NCBI GenBank assembly: GCA_029261195.1
Contig: JAJDBU010000063.1
Span: 92,159 to 156,158 of the forward strand
Length of the DNA stretch: 64,000 nucleotides
Direction: 5' to 3'
From: Nitrospirota bacterium
GTDB lineage: Bacteria; Nitrospirota; Nitrospiria; SBBL01; JAADHI01
In this document: piece by piece, positions 9,759-17,495 of the stretch
Position numbering within the stretch: position 1 is the stretch's first letter
Layout: the number at the start of each line of letters is the position of its first letter
The notes under the pieces: model-generated
What the model was told of the DNA's origin: nothing
Databases searched by the model: none
What the model saw: the letters and a program-made list of their open reading frames with translations, nothing else
Translations under genes and position numbers: made by a program

Positions 9759-11081
9759 ATGAAATTACATGCGTGTCCAATACTTTTTATCACGGCAATA
9801 TTTGTTGGTTTTTGGGGATCAACTGATTCTCGGGCGGCAGATGAAGGAGCGCATACGCCCACTCTCGGAGAGCACAGACAGCCGGTTGAAAAACATACCC
9901 ATCCGGTAGGATCTCATATCCATGAAGAATTACGCCAAATCAAACTTTGGTTGGCGGAGATCGAGCGAGACAGCGAACGTCGCCCTCTATTTAAAGAAGC
10001 AGAGCCTTCAGAAGAACTCTTTCCGCTGCAAACCTCACGGAAAACCCAACTGAATGGTGGCATGACCTTGATCATCCAGGGCGCCTTGAATAACGAGATA
10101 CAGTTTGGAGGTGATCGGACCGACGGCAATCTGTCGCTTGATATGATTCTGTCGAGCGAAATCCGGGATGGAGGCCTGCTGATTATCCGAGGCGACTTTA
10201 TGCGTGGTGAAGGTCTGACCCGTCTGCCGTCCTTATTTGCCGGAGGAGTCAATGCCGACATTGAAGATTTTTCGACGGGTGCACCCGATACATTTCATTT
10301 GATCGAAGCGCTTTATGAGCAGACTTGGGATTCGGAAACTTTTCGATTATCAATCGGTCAAATTGATTTGACTTCTTATTTTGACCAGAATCAGTTTGCC
10401 AACAGCGAAACCTTTCAATTTCTTTCTCCGGCATTTGGCAATAACATTGCGGTCGCTTGGGGAGGCGATGCCAATGGTTATGGACCCGGTTTGGTGCTGC
10501 ACGCCCATCCGGTCAGAGAATTTGAAATCAACATCGGTTTTTTTGAAGGCGACGGAAATTACAAGGATGTATTCGACCAGGGCTTTTGGATTGTGGAAGT
10601 GGAGTATGAACTTTATTCGGGAGACCTTGAAGGACATTATCGCTTGAACTACTGGTCGAATGAAAGCAATCACGCGACCCTCCTTAATCCAGCGGTGACA
10701 CTCACTAAGAATCATGGCATGGGTTTAAGCTTTGATCAGGCCTTCACCGAGCACTTCGGTGTTTGGGGGCGCTTTGGGCTTCAGGACGGCGCAGTCGCAA
10801 AATATGACCGTCATGCTTCTATTGGTTTAGAGCTGAAGGGCTTGCCGGGACGTTCGGAAGATGTCTTGGGAATTGCCGTCGGCCAAACCTGGATCAGTGA
10901 CGACTACAAAACGGTCTCAGGGTTTTCCAGTAACGAGTATCTTGGAGAGGTTTATTACAATGTTTCGGTCGGTGACGGTTTTTATATCACGCCAGATTTT
11001 CAATACATTTCAAATCCCGGAGGAAACGCTGCCATCAATCCGATCAGCATCTACGGCATCCGGGGACAGTTGGATTTTTAA
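9759..11081 (+). CDS. Outer-membrane porin-like protein with His-rich N-terminus
   Basis: This 440-residue protein has a signal peptide (cleavage near SRAADEG). The mature N-terminus carries six histidines in about 30 residues (for example EKHTHPVGSHIHEE), a short helical segment (LRQIKLWLAEIERD) and then about 350 residues of alternating amphipathic strands ending in Phe (GIRGQLDF), which is the signature of a beta-barrel porin. Segments such as FRLSIGQIDLTSYFDQNQFANSE suggest an OprB-like carbohydrate-porin fold, but its position as first gene of a metal ABC cluster argues for metal entry. It follows the operator-promoter by about 100 bp and precedes the binding-protein gene by 33 bp. Confidence 0.75.
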   Translation: MKLHACPILFITAIFVGFWGSTDSRAADEGAHTPTLGEHRQPVEKHTHPVGSHIHEELRQIKLWLAEIERDSERRPLFKEAEPSEELFPLQTSRKTQLNGGMTLIIQGALNNEIQFGGDRTDGNLSLDMILSSEIRDGGLLIIRGDFMRGEGLTRLPSLFAGGVNADIEDFSTGAPDTFHLIEALYEQTWDSETFRLSIGQIDLTSYFDQNQFANSETFQFLSPAFGNNIAVAWGGDANGYGPGLVLHAHPVREFEINIGFFEGDGNYKDVFDQGFWIVEVEYELYSGDLEGHYRLNYWSNESNHATLLNPAVTLTKNHGMGLSFDQAFTEHFGVWGRFGLQDGAVAKYDRHASIGLELKGLPGRSEDVLGIAVGQTWISDDYKTVSGFSSNEYLGEVYYNVSVGDGFYITPDFQYISNPGGNAAINPISIYGIRGQLDF

Positions 11082-11114
11082 TAATACACTTTCACCAATT
11101 ACAAGGAGATTCTA

Positions 11115-12074
11115 ATGAAAACAAGCCAATTCATCATAGTAATGAAAGTTTTAGTTCTTTTTTTTATTTTGAATGCACAGGCTCAGGCTGCTTCAAAACT
11201 TCAAGTGGTGACGACAGTTGCCCCGATCACCAACCTTGTGAAGAATATCGGCGGTGATTTGATTCAGATCAAGGGAATTGTTCCAGAGGGGACCAACTCA
11301 CATACTTTTGAACCTTCACCCTCGGATATCAAATACCTGGCAGCCGCAGACCTTTTGATCTACAACGGCCTTCATCTTGAAATTCCGACCGAAAAACTGG
11401 CAAATGCCAATCGAAAAAAAGGGGCGATTTTTGTCAAACTGGGTGACGGTACCATCGGTAAAAAAGAGTGGCAGTTTGATTTCAGTTTTCCGGAATCGGA
11501 TGGACACCCCAATCCTCATCTCTGGCTCAATGTCGCCCATGCAATGAAATATGCCGAGTTGATCCGTGATGCGCTTGTTGCAGCAGACCCGGCAAATCAG
11601 GAGAGCTATGAGAAACGAGCAACTTCACTTCTTGTCCGGCTTGTCACACTAGACAAAGCGATCATAAAGGCAATGGCGACCATTCCGAAAGACAAACGCA
11701 AACTACTGACCTATCACGATTCCTGGGCCTATTTCTGTCCCCGTTACGGCTGTGAAGTGATCGGGGCGATTCAGCCTTCTTCCTTTGCCGATCCCTCGCC
11801 ACGGGAAATGGCACGACTCATTGATCAGCTCAAGGCACAACAAGTCCCCGCGATTTTCGGTTCGGAAGTTTTTCCAAGCAAAATCATGAATCAAATTGGA
11901 AAAGAGGCGGGGGTGAAATTCATCTCAACCCTTCGTGATGACGATCTGCCGGGAGAAGACGGTGCGCCGGAAAACAGCTACATCGGCATGATGCTCGAAA
12001 ATGTTAGAACCATGACGAAGGTGCTTGGCGGAAATTCAAGCGCTTTGGAAGGAATTGATCCGAGTAATCAATAG
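11115..12074 (+). CDS. Metal ABC transporter substrate-binding protein (cluster A-I, ZnuA/TroA family)
   Basis: This is a 319-residue exported protein with a signal peptide of about 26 residues and a good ribosome site (AAGGAG). The metal ligands of the family are in place: H63 in NSHTFEPSP, H135 in PNPHLWLN, H201 in TYHDSWAYF, and an Asp in LRDDDLPG near 276. Three His plus Asp resemble TroA/ZnuA more than the Glu-containing Mn proteins. The long His-rich loop of enteric ZnuA is absent. It would deliver Zn, Mn, Fe or, given the adjacent NikR, possibly Ni to the permease encoded downstream. Metal identity is unproved. Confidence 0.9.
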   Translation: MKTSQFIIVMKVLVLFFILNAQAQAASKLQVVTTVAPITNLVKNIGGDLIQIKGIVPEGTNSHTFEPSPSDIKYLAAADLLIYNGLHLEIPTEKLANANRKKGAIFVKLGDGTIGKKEWQFDFSFPESDGHPNPHLWLNVAHAMKYAELIRDALVAADPANQESYEKRATSLLVRLVTLDKAIIKAMATIPKDKRKLLTYHDSWAYFCPRYGCEVIGAIQPSSFADPSPREMARLIDQLKAQQVPAIFGSEVFPSKIMNQIGKEAGVKFISTLRDDDLPGEDGAPENSYIGMMLENVRTMTKVLGGNSSALEGIDPSNQ

Positions 12075-12098
12075 AAATACGGTATACTCGTAGTATAT

Positions 12099-12188
12099 CC
12101 CCATTAACAAGGGGGATTAAGGGGGATTTGAACTTAGATTGAAAGCCCCGGAACACATCCCCCCTGCCCCCCCTTTTCTAAAGGGGGG
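12099..12188. repeat. Dispersed C/G-tract inverted-repeat element, copy A (MITE/REP-like)
   Basis: This 90-bp segment lies between the binding-protein gene and nikR. Its left part has CCCC...GGGGGATTAAGGGGGATTT and its right part has ATCCCCCCTGCCCCCCC...AAAGGGGGG, so the ends are inverted complements of each other. A longer, better-preserved copy is at 43928-44040. Two related copies in one window indicate a dispersed non-coding repeat. Both sit inside operons. Just upstream, TATACT-CGT-AGTATA (12083-12097) is a separate small palindrome. Confidence 0.75.
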
Positions 12189-12208
12189 AAGAATAAAGAG
12201 GAGAACAA

Positions 12209-12625
12209 ATGTCAAAACTCATCCGCTTCGGCGTCTCGATTGATGAAGGATTACTTAAAGAGTTCGATGCTTACATCGAACGGAAACGCTATACGAATCG
12301 ATCCGAAGCCTTACGCGACCTGATCCGAAACCATCTCGTCGAAGAAGAATGGGACGACAATAAAGAGACGGTCGGGACCATCACGATTGTCTATGACCAT
12401 CATGTCCCCGAACTGATGGAGCGTCTGACCGACTTGCAACACGAATACAATGAAGTGATTCAATCGACGCTGCACATCCATCTTGATCATCATCGTTGTC
12501 TTGAAGTCCTCGTGGTACGGGGCGCAAGCAAGCTGATACAAGAGGTCGCCAACGGCCTCATCGCCACCAAAGGCGTTAAACACGGCAAGTTAACCGCCAC
12601 GACAACGGGGCAGGACCTTCATTAA
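12209..12625 (+). CDS. nikR: NikR nickel-responsive transcriptional regulator
   Basis: This 138-residue protein has an N-terminal ribbon-helix-helix DNA-binding domain (IRFGVSIDEGLLKEFDAY, then RYTNRSEALRDLIR) and a C-terminal ACT-like nickel-binding domain. All four nickel ligands known from E. coli NikR (H76, H87, H89, C95) have counterparts: H78 in LQHEY, H89 and H91 in STLHIHLDHHRC, and C97. Length matches the family (about 133-140). It sits between a substrate-binding protein gene and the ATPase gene; the ATPase ATG begins directly after its TAA. It probably represses this cluster when nickel is sufficient, through the site at 9604-9660 (inference). Confidence 0.94.
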   Translation: MSKLIRFGVSIDEGLLKEFDAYIERKRYTNRSEALRDLIRNHLVEEEWDDNKETVGTITIVYDHHVPELMERLTDLQHEYNEVIQSTLHIHLDHHRCLEVLVVRGASKLIQEVANGLIATKGVKHGKLTATTTGQDLH

Positions 12626-13528
12626 ATGAGTTCCTCTGAGCATCCACCGCAGCCGCTGATTTCTTTTTCAAAAGTGACCTGCGGATACAAAGAAAAAATT
12701 GTTTTTAAAGATCTTTCCCTCATGCTTTTTCCCCGCCAGTTCGCCGGACTGGTCGGACCCAGCGGCGCGGGAAAATCCACCTTGCTCAAGGCGATTCTGG
12801 GCATTTCGCCAATCCTCTCAGGGAACATCACCTTTGCGGGAAAACAAGTCAATGGAAGCGTTCCGCCCGATGTCGGCTACGTGCCGCAGATTGAAACAGT
12901 GGATTGGGATTTTCCTGTCACGGTCGAACAGGTCGTTGCCATGGGACTCTATCGAAAATCGACACGCCTACCCTGGTTGACGGGCGGGGAGCGAAGTGTC
13001 ATTAGAGAGCTGCTTGACCGCCTGAATATCGGTCATTACGCCGAGCGACAGATTAAACTGCTTTCGGGCGGAGAACAACAGCGTGTTTTTTTGGCAAGGG
13101 CTCTGGTCGCCAATCCGAAACTCCTGATTCTCGATGAGCCGACATCCGGCGTTGATGTTAAAACCCAACATGCCATCCTTCATTTACTCGGTGAAATCAA
13201 CCGGAAGGGGGTGACGATTCTTTTAACGACTCACGATCTCAATGCCGTTGCCCGACATCTGCCCTGGGTCATCTGTTTTAATCAAAAAGTCGTTGCACAG
13301 GGCGATCCCGACGAGGTTTTTACTTCAGAGGTGCTCTCTAGAACTTATCAAAGCGATATGGCCGTGTTTCGACAGGGGGATGTCATGATGGTCGATGACA
13401 GCCCGAAAGCCGGGCATCATTTTGCCAAACATGTACATGGCGCAGACAGTCAAGATTATGGGCACCATCATACGTCGCACGAATCGCACGGACACCACGA
13501 ATCAAACGAAGAAAGACACCGCCATTGA
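12626..13528 (+). CDS. Metal ABC transporter ATPase (ZnuC/TroB family) with His-rich C-terminal tail
   Basis: This 300-residue protein has Walker A GPSGAGKST at 44-52, the signature LSGGEQQR at 146-153, Walker B LLILDEPTSG with D170/E171, and the H-loop H203 in TTHDLN. Sequence features such as VPQIETVDWDFPVTV are typical of Mn/Zn/Fe importer ATPases. Unusually, residues from about 264 to 300 form a tail with 13 histidines (for example HHHTSHESHGHH), absent from standard ZnuC and likely to bind metal in the cytoplasm. It is coupled to nikR (no gap) and to the permease (4-bp overlap). Confidence 0.93.
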   Translation: MSSSEHPPQPLISFSKVTCGYKEKIVFKDLSLMLFPRQFAGLVGPSGAGKSTLLKAILGISPILSGNITFAGKQVNGSVPPDVGYVPQIETVDWDFPVTVEQVVAMGLYRKSTRLPWLTGGERSVIRELLDRLNIGHYAERQIKLLSGGEQQRVFLARALVANPKLLILDEPTSGVDVKTQHAILHLLGEINRKGVTILLTTHDLNAVARHLPWVICFNQKVVAQGDPDEVFTSEVLSRTYQSDMAVFRQGDVMMVDDSPKAGHHFAKHVHGADSQDYGHHHTSHESHGHHESNEERHRH

Positions 13529-14478
13529 ATTTTATTACGGATCCGCTCAAATACGAGTTTTTTGTACATGGCATCATGGCAGCCTCACTCGTCGGTGGCA
13601 TCTGTGCCCTGATCGGAGTCTACATTGTACTCAGGCGAATGAGCTATATCGGCCACGGCCTGTCACACGCCGTCTTCGGCGGGGCGGTTGTGAGTACGGT
13701 GATGCAGTGGAATTTTTATATCGGCGCCGGCACTTGGGGGTTTTTATCCGTCTTACTCATTAATGCGGTGGCGCGTAAAAAAAAGGTGGGCGCCGATGCC
13801 GCTATCGGAGTCATTACAACTGCAAGCTTCGCCGTGGGTGTGGCGATTATCAGCCGCTATCGCAAGTTTACAAAAAGTTTTGAGGCAACCCTATTCGGCA
13901 ACATTTTAGGTGTAACCACAGAAGACCTTTGGATTATTGCGATTGTTGTCCTGGTTTCGGCCTTGCTGATTTTTGTGTTCTACCGACAATTTTTATTCAC
14001 GACCTTTGATGCCGAAGTGGCCAGAATTTACGGGGTGCCGGTCGATTGGGTTGAGCGCCTTTTTTCACTGATTTTAGCTTCCGTCATTATTGTTTCTATG
14101 CAGGTGATGGGCGTCACGATGATTGCCGCCGGCATCATCATGCCGGCGGTCACGGCGCGTGTACTGACAGATAACTTCAATAAAATGGTCTTCCTGTCGG
14201 TGCTGCTCGGGATACTTGGCGGAACACTCGGCATGTATACCAGTTTCTATTTCGATGTCTCCTCCGGGGCGACTATTGTCCTGGTCGCCGCCGGTTTTTT
14301 TGTGATTGCCTACCTTTACCAGATGATGCGGGAGAAATTCTGGGCATTCAAACAGGCGAGAGATGTGCCGGTTTTAAAAGAAGAGACTCCGACGCATATT
14401 CATCTGCATGACGAGAGCCACTCAGGTTTTTACCATGTCCACGAACACAGCCACGAAAAATCCGAAGATCAGGAATAG
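13525..14478 (+). CDS. Metal ABC transporter permease (ZnuB/TroC family) with His-rich tail
   Basis: This 317-residue integral membrane protein belongs to the ABC-3 family and has eight or so hydrophobic segments. It starts at TTG inside the stop of the ATPase gene (TTGA overlap), so it is translationally coupled. Family segments include RRMSYIGHGLSHAVFGG near the N-terminus and VMGVTMIAAGIIMPAVTAR in the second half. The last 30 residues carry eight histidines (THIHLHDESH, YHVHEHSH), matching the His-rich tail of the ATPase. It closes metal-uptake cluster 1. Confidence 0.92.
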   Translation: MNFITDPLKYEFFVHGIMAASLVGGICALIGVYIVLRRMSYIGHGLSHAVFGGAVVSTVMQWNFYIGAGTWGFLSVLLINAVARKKKVGADAAIGVITTASFAVGVAIISRYRKFTKSFEATLFGNILGVTTEDLWIIAIVVLVSALLIFVFYRQFLFTTFDAEVARIYGVPVDWVERLFSLILASVIIVSMQVMGVTMIAAGIIMPAVTARVLTDNFNKMVFLSVLLGILGGTLGMYTSFYFDVSSGATIVLVAAGFFVIAYLYQMMREKFWAFKQARDVPVLKEETPTHIHLHDESHSGFYHVHEHSHEKSEDQE

Positions 14479-14534
14479 TTCCATCCTTTAAGTTTTTTCT
14501 CTCTGATCACCTCTTTAAGGTCCCTATGCTGCGT

Positions 14535-14568
14535 GCCCCTTTTTTGAACGAAGGGGGCTCTTCTTGTT
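14535..14568 (+). terminator. Possible rho-independent terminator after metal cluster 1
   Basis: GCCCCTT (14535-14541) can pair with AAGGGGGC (14551-14558) with one bulge. It is followed by the T-rich TCTTCTTGTT. The position 57 bp after the permease stop fits an operon end, but the T-tract is imperfect. Confidence 0.4.
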
Positions 14569-14579
14569 AGAATGCGAAG

Positions 14580-14669
14580 ATGACTTCAGAAATAAAAAAA
14601 GTTCTCATCTCTGTGATCATCGTATTGTTCGCCTTTATTATTGCGGTGATTGCGTCGACTTTTATTTAA
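14580..14669 (+). CDS. Possible 29-residue single-span membrane peptide
   Basis: An ATG-to-TAA frame reads MTSEIKKVLI followed by about 18 hydrophobic residues (SVIIVLFAFIIAVIASTF). Length and composition are those of a small single-pass membrane peptide. The ribosome site is weak (GCGAAG). The frame ends 29 bp before the next gene, also a membrane protein. No family is recognised; it could be spurious. Confidence 0.35.
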   Translation: MTSEIKKVLISVIIVLFAFIIAVIASTFI

Positions 14670-14698
14670 AGGGTGCTGTCTGAAATAGGAGGTCTACC

Positions 14699-15241
14699 AT
14701 GAGAACGACATTATGTCCTGAATACAAAGTAATGGTCGGCAAGGAAAGCGACTCCTTCCCTTTTTTTCGTTTCGGGAGGCATGACGAGACATCGCCGGAA
14801 AAAAAAGTTTTTCTCAGTTTTGTCCTGGGAGCAATCGCAATCCTCTTGTTGGTATTCGTGATGCCTGACACGACATCCGATCAAGCATCAGGTTTGGCCT
14901 TGAATAAACAAAAGGCTGTCACACGCTGGCAAGAGATCAATCATTCTTCCTCGGCTTATATTATGGCGAGTATCTACGTAAGAGAACGCTTGAAATTTCC
15001 TGGTTCAGCGAAATTTCCGACTCTGTTAGAGGGGCAAGGAGATCATGTGACAAGCCTTGGAAAGCAGCAGTATCACGTTGTTTCGTATGTTGATATGGAA
15101 GATGAATTTGGTCGAATGGTTCGTATTCTGTTTCAGGGAGAAATAGAGCGGATAAAAGAAGATGAGTGGCGCCTAATCTCTCTTAACACACAGAGAGCAA
15201 CAGAGGACGTGGTCATTTCTCTGAAAGCCTCTTCCAAATGA
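14699..15241 (+). CDS. Hypothetical membrane-anchored protein
   Basis: This 180-residue protein has a strong ribosome site (AGGAGG, 7 bases before ATG). It has a polar cytoplasmic start, one membrane helix at about 38-56 and a soluble C-terminal domain. That domain has RERLKFPGSAKFPTL and YHVVSYVDMEDEFGRMVR, a pattern found in small extracytoplasmic domains attached to zinc-ribbon or membrane anchors in many bacteria. No enzyme motif is seen. It lies between the metal cluster and the oppositely oriented signalling island. Confidence 0.6.
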   Translation: MRTTLCPEYKVMVGKESDSFPFFRFGRHDETSPEKKVFLSFVLGAIAILLLVFVMPDTTSDQASGLALNKQKAVTRWQEINHSSSAYIMASIYVRERLKFPGSAKFPTLLEGQGDHVTSLGKQQYHVVSYVDMEDEFGRMVRILFQGEIERIKEDEWRLISLNTQRATEDVVISLKASSK

Positions 15242-15300
15242 CTTCATGAATCATCTTGAGAAATTCAGATTTTATTTCACCGCAAAACTGAAAACCGGTA

Positions 15301-17103
15301 TCATGATTCCAGACATTTCTCTTCCCTGAGCAGCGTAGTGAAATCCTCCGGAGGGAGAGCTCGGCTGAAATAAAAACCCTGAATCGCGTCTACCGGGTTT
15401 GAACGTGAAAATGCAAGTTGTTCTTTTGTTTCGACGCCCTCTACAATCACCTTTAGTCTAAGGGTATGGGCCATGGCGATAATCGCAGAAGTGAGGCACT
15501 CCGCATCGGGATTTGTTAAAAGATTGTGGATAAATGATCGATCGACCTTAAGCGTGTCAAAGGAAAATTTCCTGAGATAGCTGAGGGAGGAATAACCGGT
15601 GCCGAAATCATCGACGGCCCATTGAACGCCCAACTTGTTCAATCGGGACATCGTTTCGATACTCTTTGAGACATCCTTCATGGCAATACTTTCGGTGATT
15701 TCCAGTTCGAGTTGCTCCGGTTTGAGTTGCGTTTTCACTAGGATAGAACTCACCAGGTCGACCAGCTTTTCATGCTGAAACTGGCGCGTGGAAAGGTTGA
15801 CAGAAACACGTAACTCGGGGAAGCCTTCTTCTATCCAGACCTTGGTTTGACGACATGCAGTCTCCAGCACCCATTTCCCCAGAGGGAGGATCAAATTGGT
15901 CTCCTCGGCCAAGGGGATGAATGCACCCGGAGAGATAAATCCCTTCTCCGGATGCTCCCAGCGCACAAGGGCTTCCATCCCGGAGATCTTTCCTGTCTTC
16001 AAAGCAACCTGGGGCTGGTAGTAGACACGAAACTCTTCTCGATCCAGTGCCCGGCGCATTTCTGTTCGCATGACCATGAGTTCTGCAGATCGAAGGTTCA
16101 TCTCCTCTGAATAGAACTGATAAGCGTTTCTTCCCTGCTCCTTTACACGGTAGACCGCCCTTTTTGCACAATTCAGCAAGGCTTCTCCGGAACAGCCATC
16201 CATAGGGTAGAGGCTAATTCCAATGCTGGCGGTGATACTAAAATCATGTCCGTCAAAACGCAATGGTTGTGCCATTGTTTCTAGTATATTTTGAGAAATT
16301 GTCGAGACATGCTCCATGTCACTCGGCCCGCCAAGCAGGAGGGCAAACTCATCTCCCACAACGCGAGAAATAGTATCGGAACTTCGAATACAGGCTTTCA
16401 GACGTTTGGCCACTGTGATCAAGAGTCGGTCGCCGGTATCATGACCTGCCGAGTCATTAATCCATTTAAAACGGTCGAGGTTGACAAATAAAAAGGCCAG
16501 GATGGACTTATCTCGCTCCGCCTGTTTGATCGCCTGTCCCACTCTGTCCATCAGGAGACGGCGGTTGGGAAGATCTGTTAAGGGATCATGATGAAGCAGG
16601 TAGGTAAAGCGTTTTTCCCGGAGTTTGAGTTCCTTATCTTTTTTTTTGAGCTTGTTGGTTAATCGAGCCTCATGCTGTCTTAATAAAACAGTCTCCTCTT
16701 CTCCGGGTTTTTCAGGAAGTGGCAGCCGTCCTGCTTGATGCTCCTCGATCACCTCATTAATGATTTTGAGAAAGGCATTTCCCTCTATGGGTTTTACAAT
16801 AAAACGGGACGCGCCCATACTGATCGCGAGGCGTTCATCTTCCGTCTCCACATAGGTTGCGGTATAGAAGACGAAGGGAATTTTTTGTAAGTCCGGATCC
16901 ATTTTTATCTCACGGCAAAGTTGAAAACCATCCATCTCCGGCATCAGGATATCCGAGATGATCAGGTCATGGGAGAATTTTTTCGCCATCGCAAGGGCTT
17001 CAACACCATTAGCGGCGGATTCGATGCTGTGCCCATTATACTCGAGGGTTTTTGCCAGAATTATTTTTGCATCTTCGTTGTCATCCACAATAAGGATTTT
17101 CAT
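15301..17103 (-). CDS. REC-GGDEF(degenerate)-EAL protein, probable c-di-GMP phosphodiesterase
   Basis: This is a 600-residue protein counted from the ATG at 17103, chosen because AAGGAGG lies just before it; a longer frame would overlap the upstream gene. Domains: receiver 1-120 with D51 and K104; a helical linker; a GGDEF-like domain at about 172-335; EAL at about 345-595. The cyclase motif is VGDEF (249-253) instead of GGDEF, while the I-site RxxD (R240-D243) five residues before it is kept, so this domain may sense c-di-GMP rather than make it. The EAL part retains E377-A-L, EITES, DDFGTGYSS and EGVETKEQ, consistent with hydrolysis. It is the last gene of the signalling island. Confidence 0.92.
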   Translation of the reverse strand: MKILIVDDNEDAKIILAKTLEYNGHSIESAANGVEALAMAKKFSHDLIISDILMPEMDGFQLCREIKMDPDLQKIPFVFYTATYVETEDERLAISMGASRFIVKPIEGNAFLKIINEVIEEHQAGRLPLPEKPGEEETVLLRQHEARLTNKLKKKDKELKLREKRFTYLLHHDPLTDLPNRRLLMDRVGQAIKQAERDKSILAFLFVNLDRFKWINDSAGHDTGDRLLITVAKRLKACIRSSDTISRVVGDEFALLLGGPSDMEHVSTISQNILETMAQPLRFDGHDFSITASIGISLYPMDGCSGEALLNCAKRAVYRVKEQGRNAYQFYSEEMNLRSAELMVMRTEMRRALDREEFRVYYQPQVALKTGKISGMEALVRWEHPEKGFISPGAFIPLAEETNLILPLGKWVLETACRQTKVWIEEGFPELRVSVNLSTRQFQHEKLVDLVSSILVKTQLKPEQLELEITESIAMKDVSKSIETMSRLNKLGVQWAVDDFGTGYSSLSYLRKFSFDTLKVDRSFIHNLLTNPDAECLTSAIIAMAHTLRLKVIVEGVETKEQLAFSRSNPVDAIQGFYFSRALPPEDFTTLLREEKCLES

Positions 17104-17113
17104 TGCACCTCCT

Positions 17114-17479
17114 TCATGCTCCAATAATCTCCCTGATCTGATTCATGATCGCAGCCGGATCGATGGGTTTTTCGATGTAGCCGTTGCAACCGGCCTGAAG
17201 CAGCCGCTCTCTATCTCCACTCATGGCGTAAGAGGTCATGGCAATGATCGGGATATCGCTATTGACCTCTGAGTTCCGGATGGCCTTTAAGACCTCAATT
17301 CCGTCCATATCCGGGAGTTGGATGTCCAGGATGATAAAAGCCGGACGATCGGCCTTCGCAAGACTGATTCCATTCCTACCATCCTTCGCCTTGATTATCC
17401 CGTAACCCTGTTTCTTAAGAATAAAAGTAATCAATGCCATGTTGTTGTCATTGTCTTCGATGATGAGTACTTTTTTCAT
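17114..17479 (-). CDS. Single-domain response regulator, DivK-like
   Basis: This is a 121-residue receiver counted from ATG 17479, which has GGAGG seven bases upstream; the frame extends further without a better start. Visible are the acidic pair in LIIEDNDNNM, phospho-acceptor Asp in FIILDIQLPDMDG, Thr in AMTSYAMSGDRE and Lys in GYIEKPID. The IEDNxxNM start and SYAMSGDRE motif are the DivK/CckA-type receiver pattern. It lies 16 bp after the kinase gene and 10 bp before the REC-GGDEF-EAL gene, so it may carry phosphate between them. Confidence 0.93.
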   Translation of the reverse strand: MKKVLIIEDNDNNMALITFILKKQGYGIIKAKDGRNGISLAKADRPAFIILDIQLPDMDGIEVLKAIRNSEVNSDIPIIAMTSYAMSGDRERLLQAGCNGYIEKPIDPAAIMNQIREIIGA

Positions 17480-17495
17480 CGTGAACCTCCATGGA

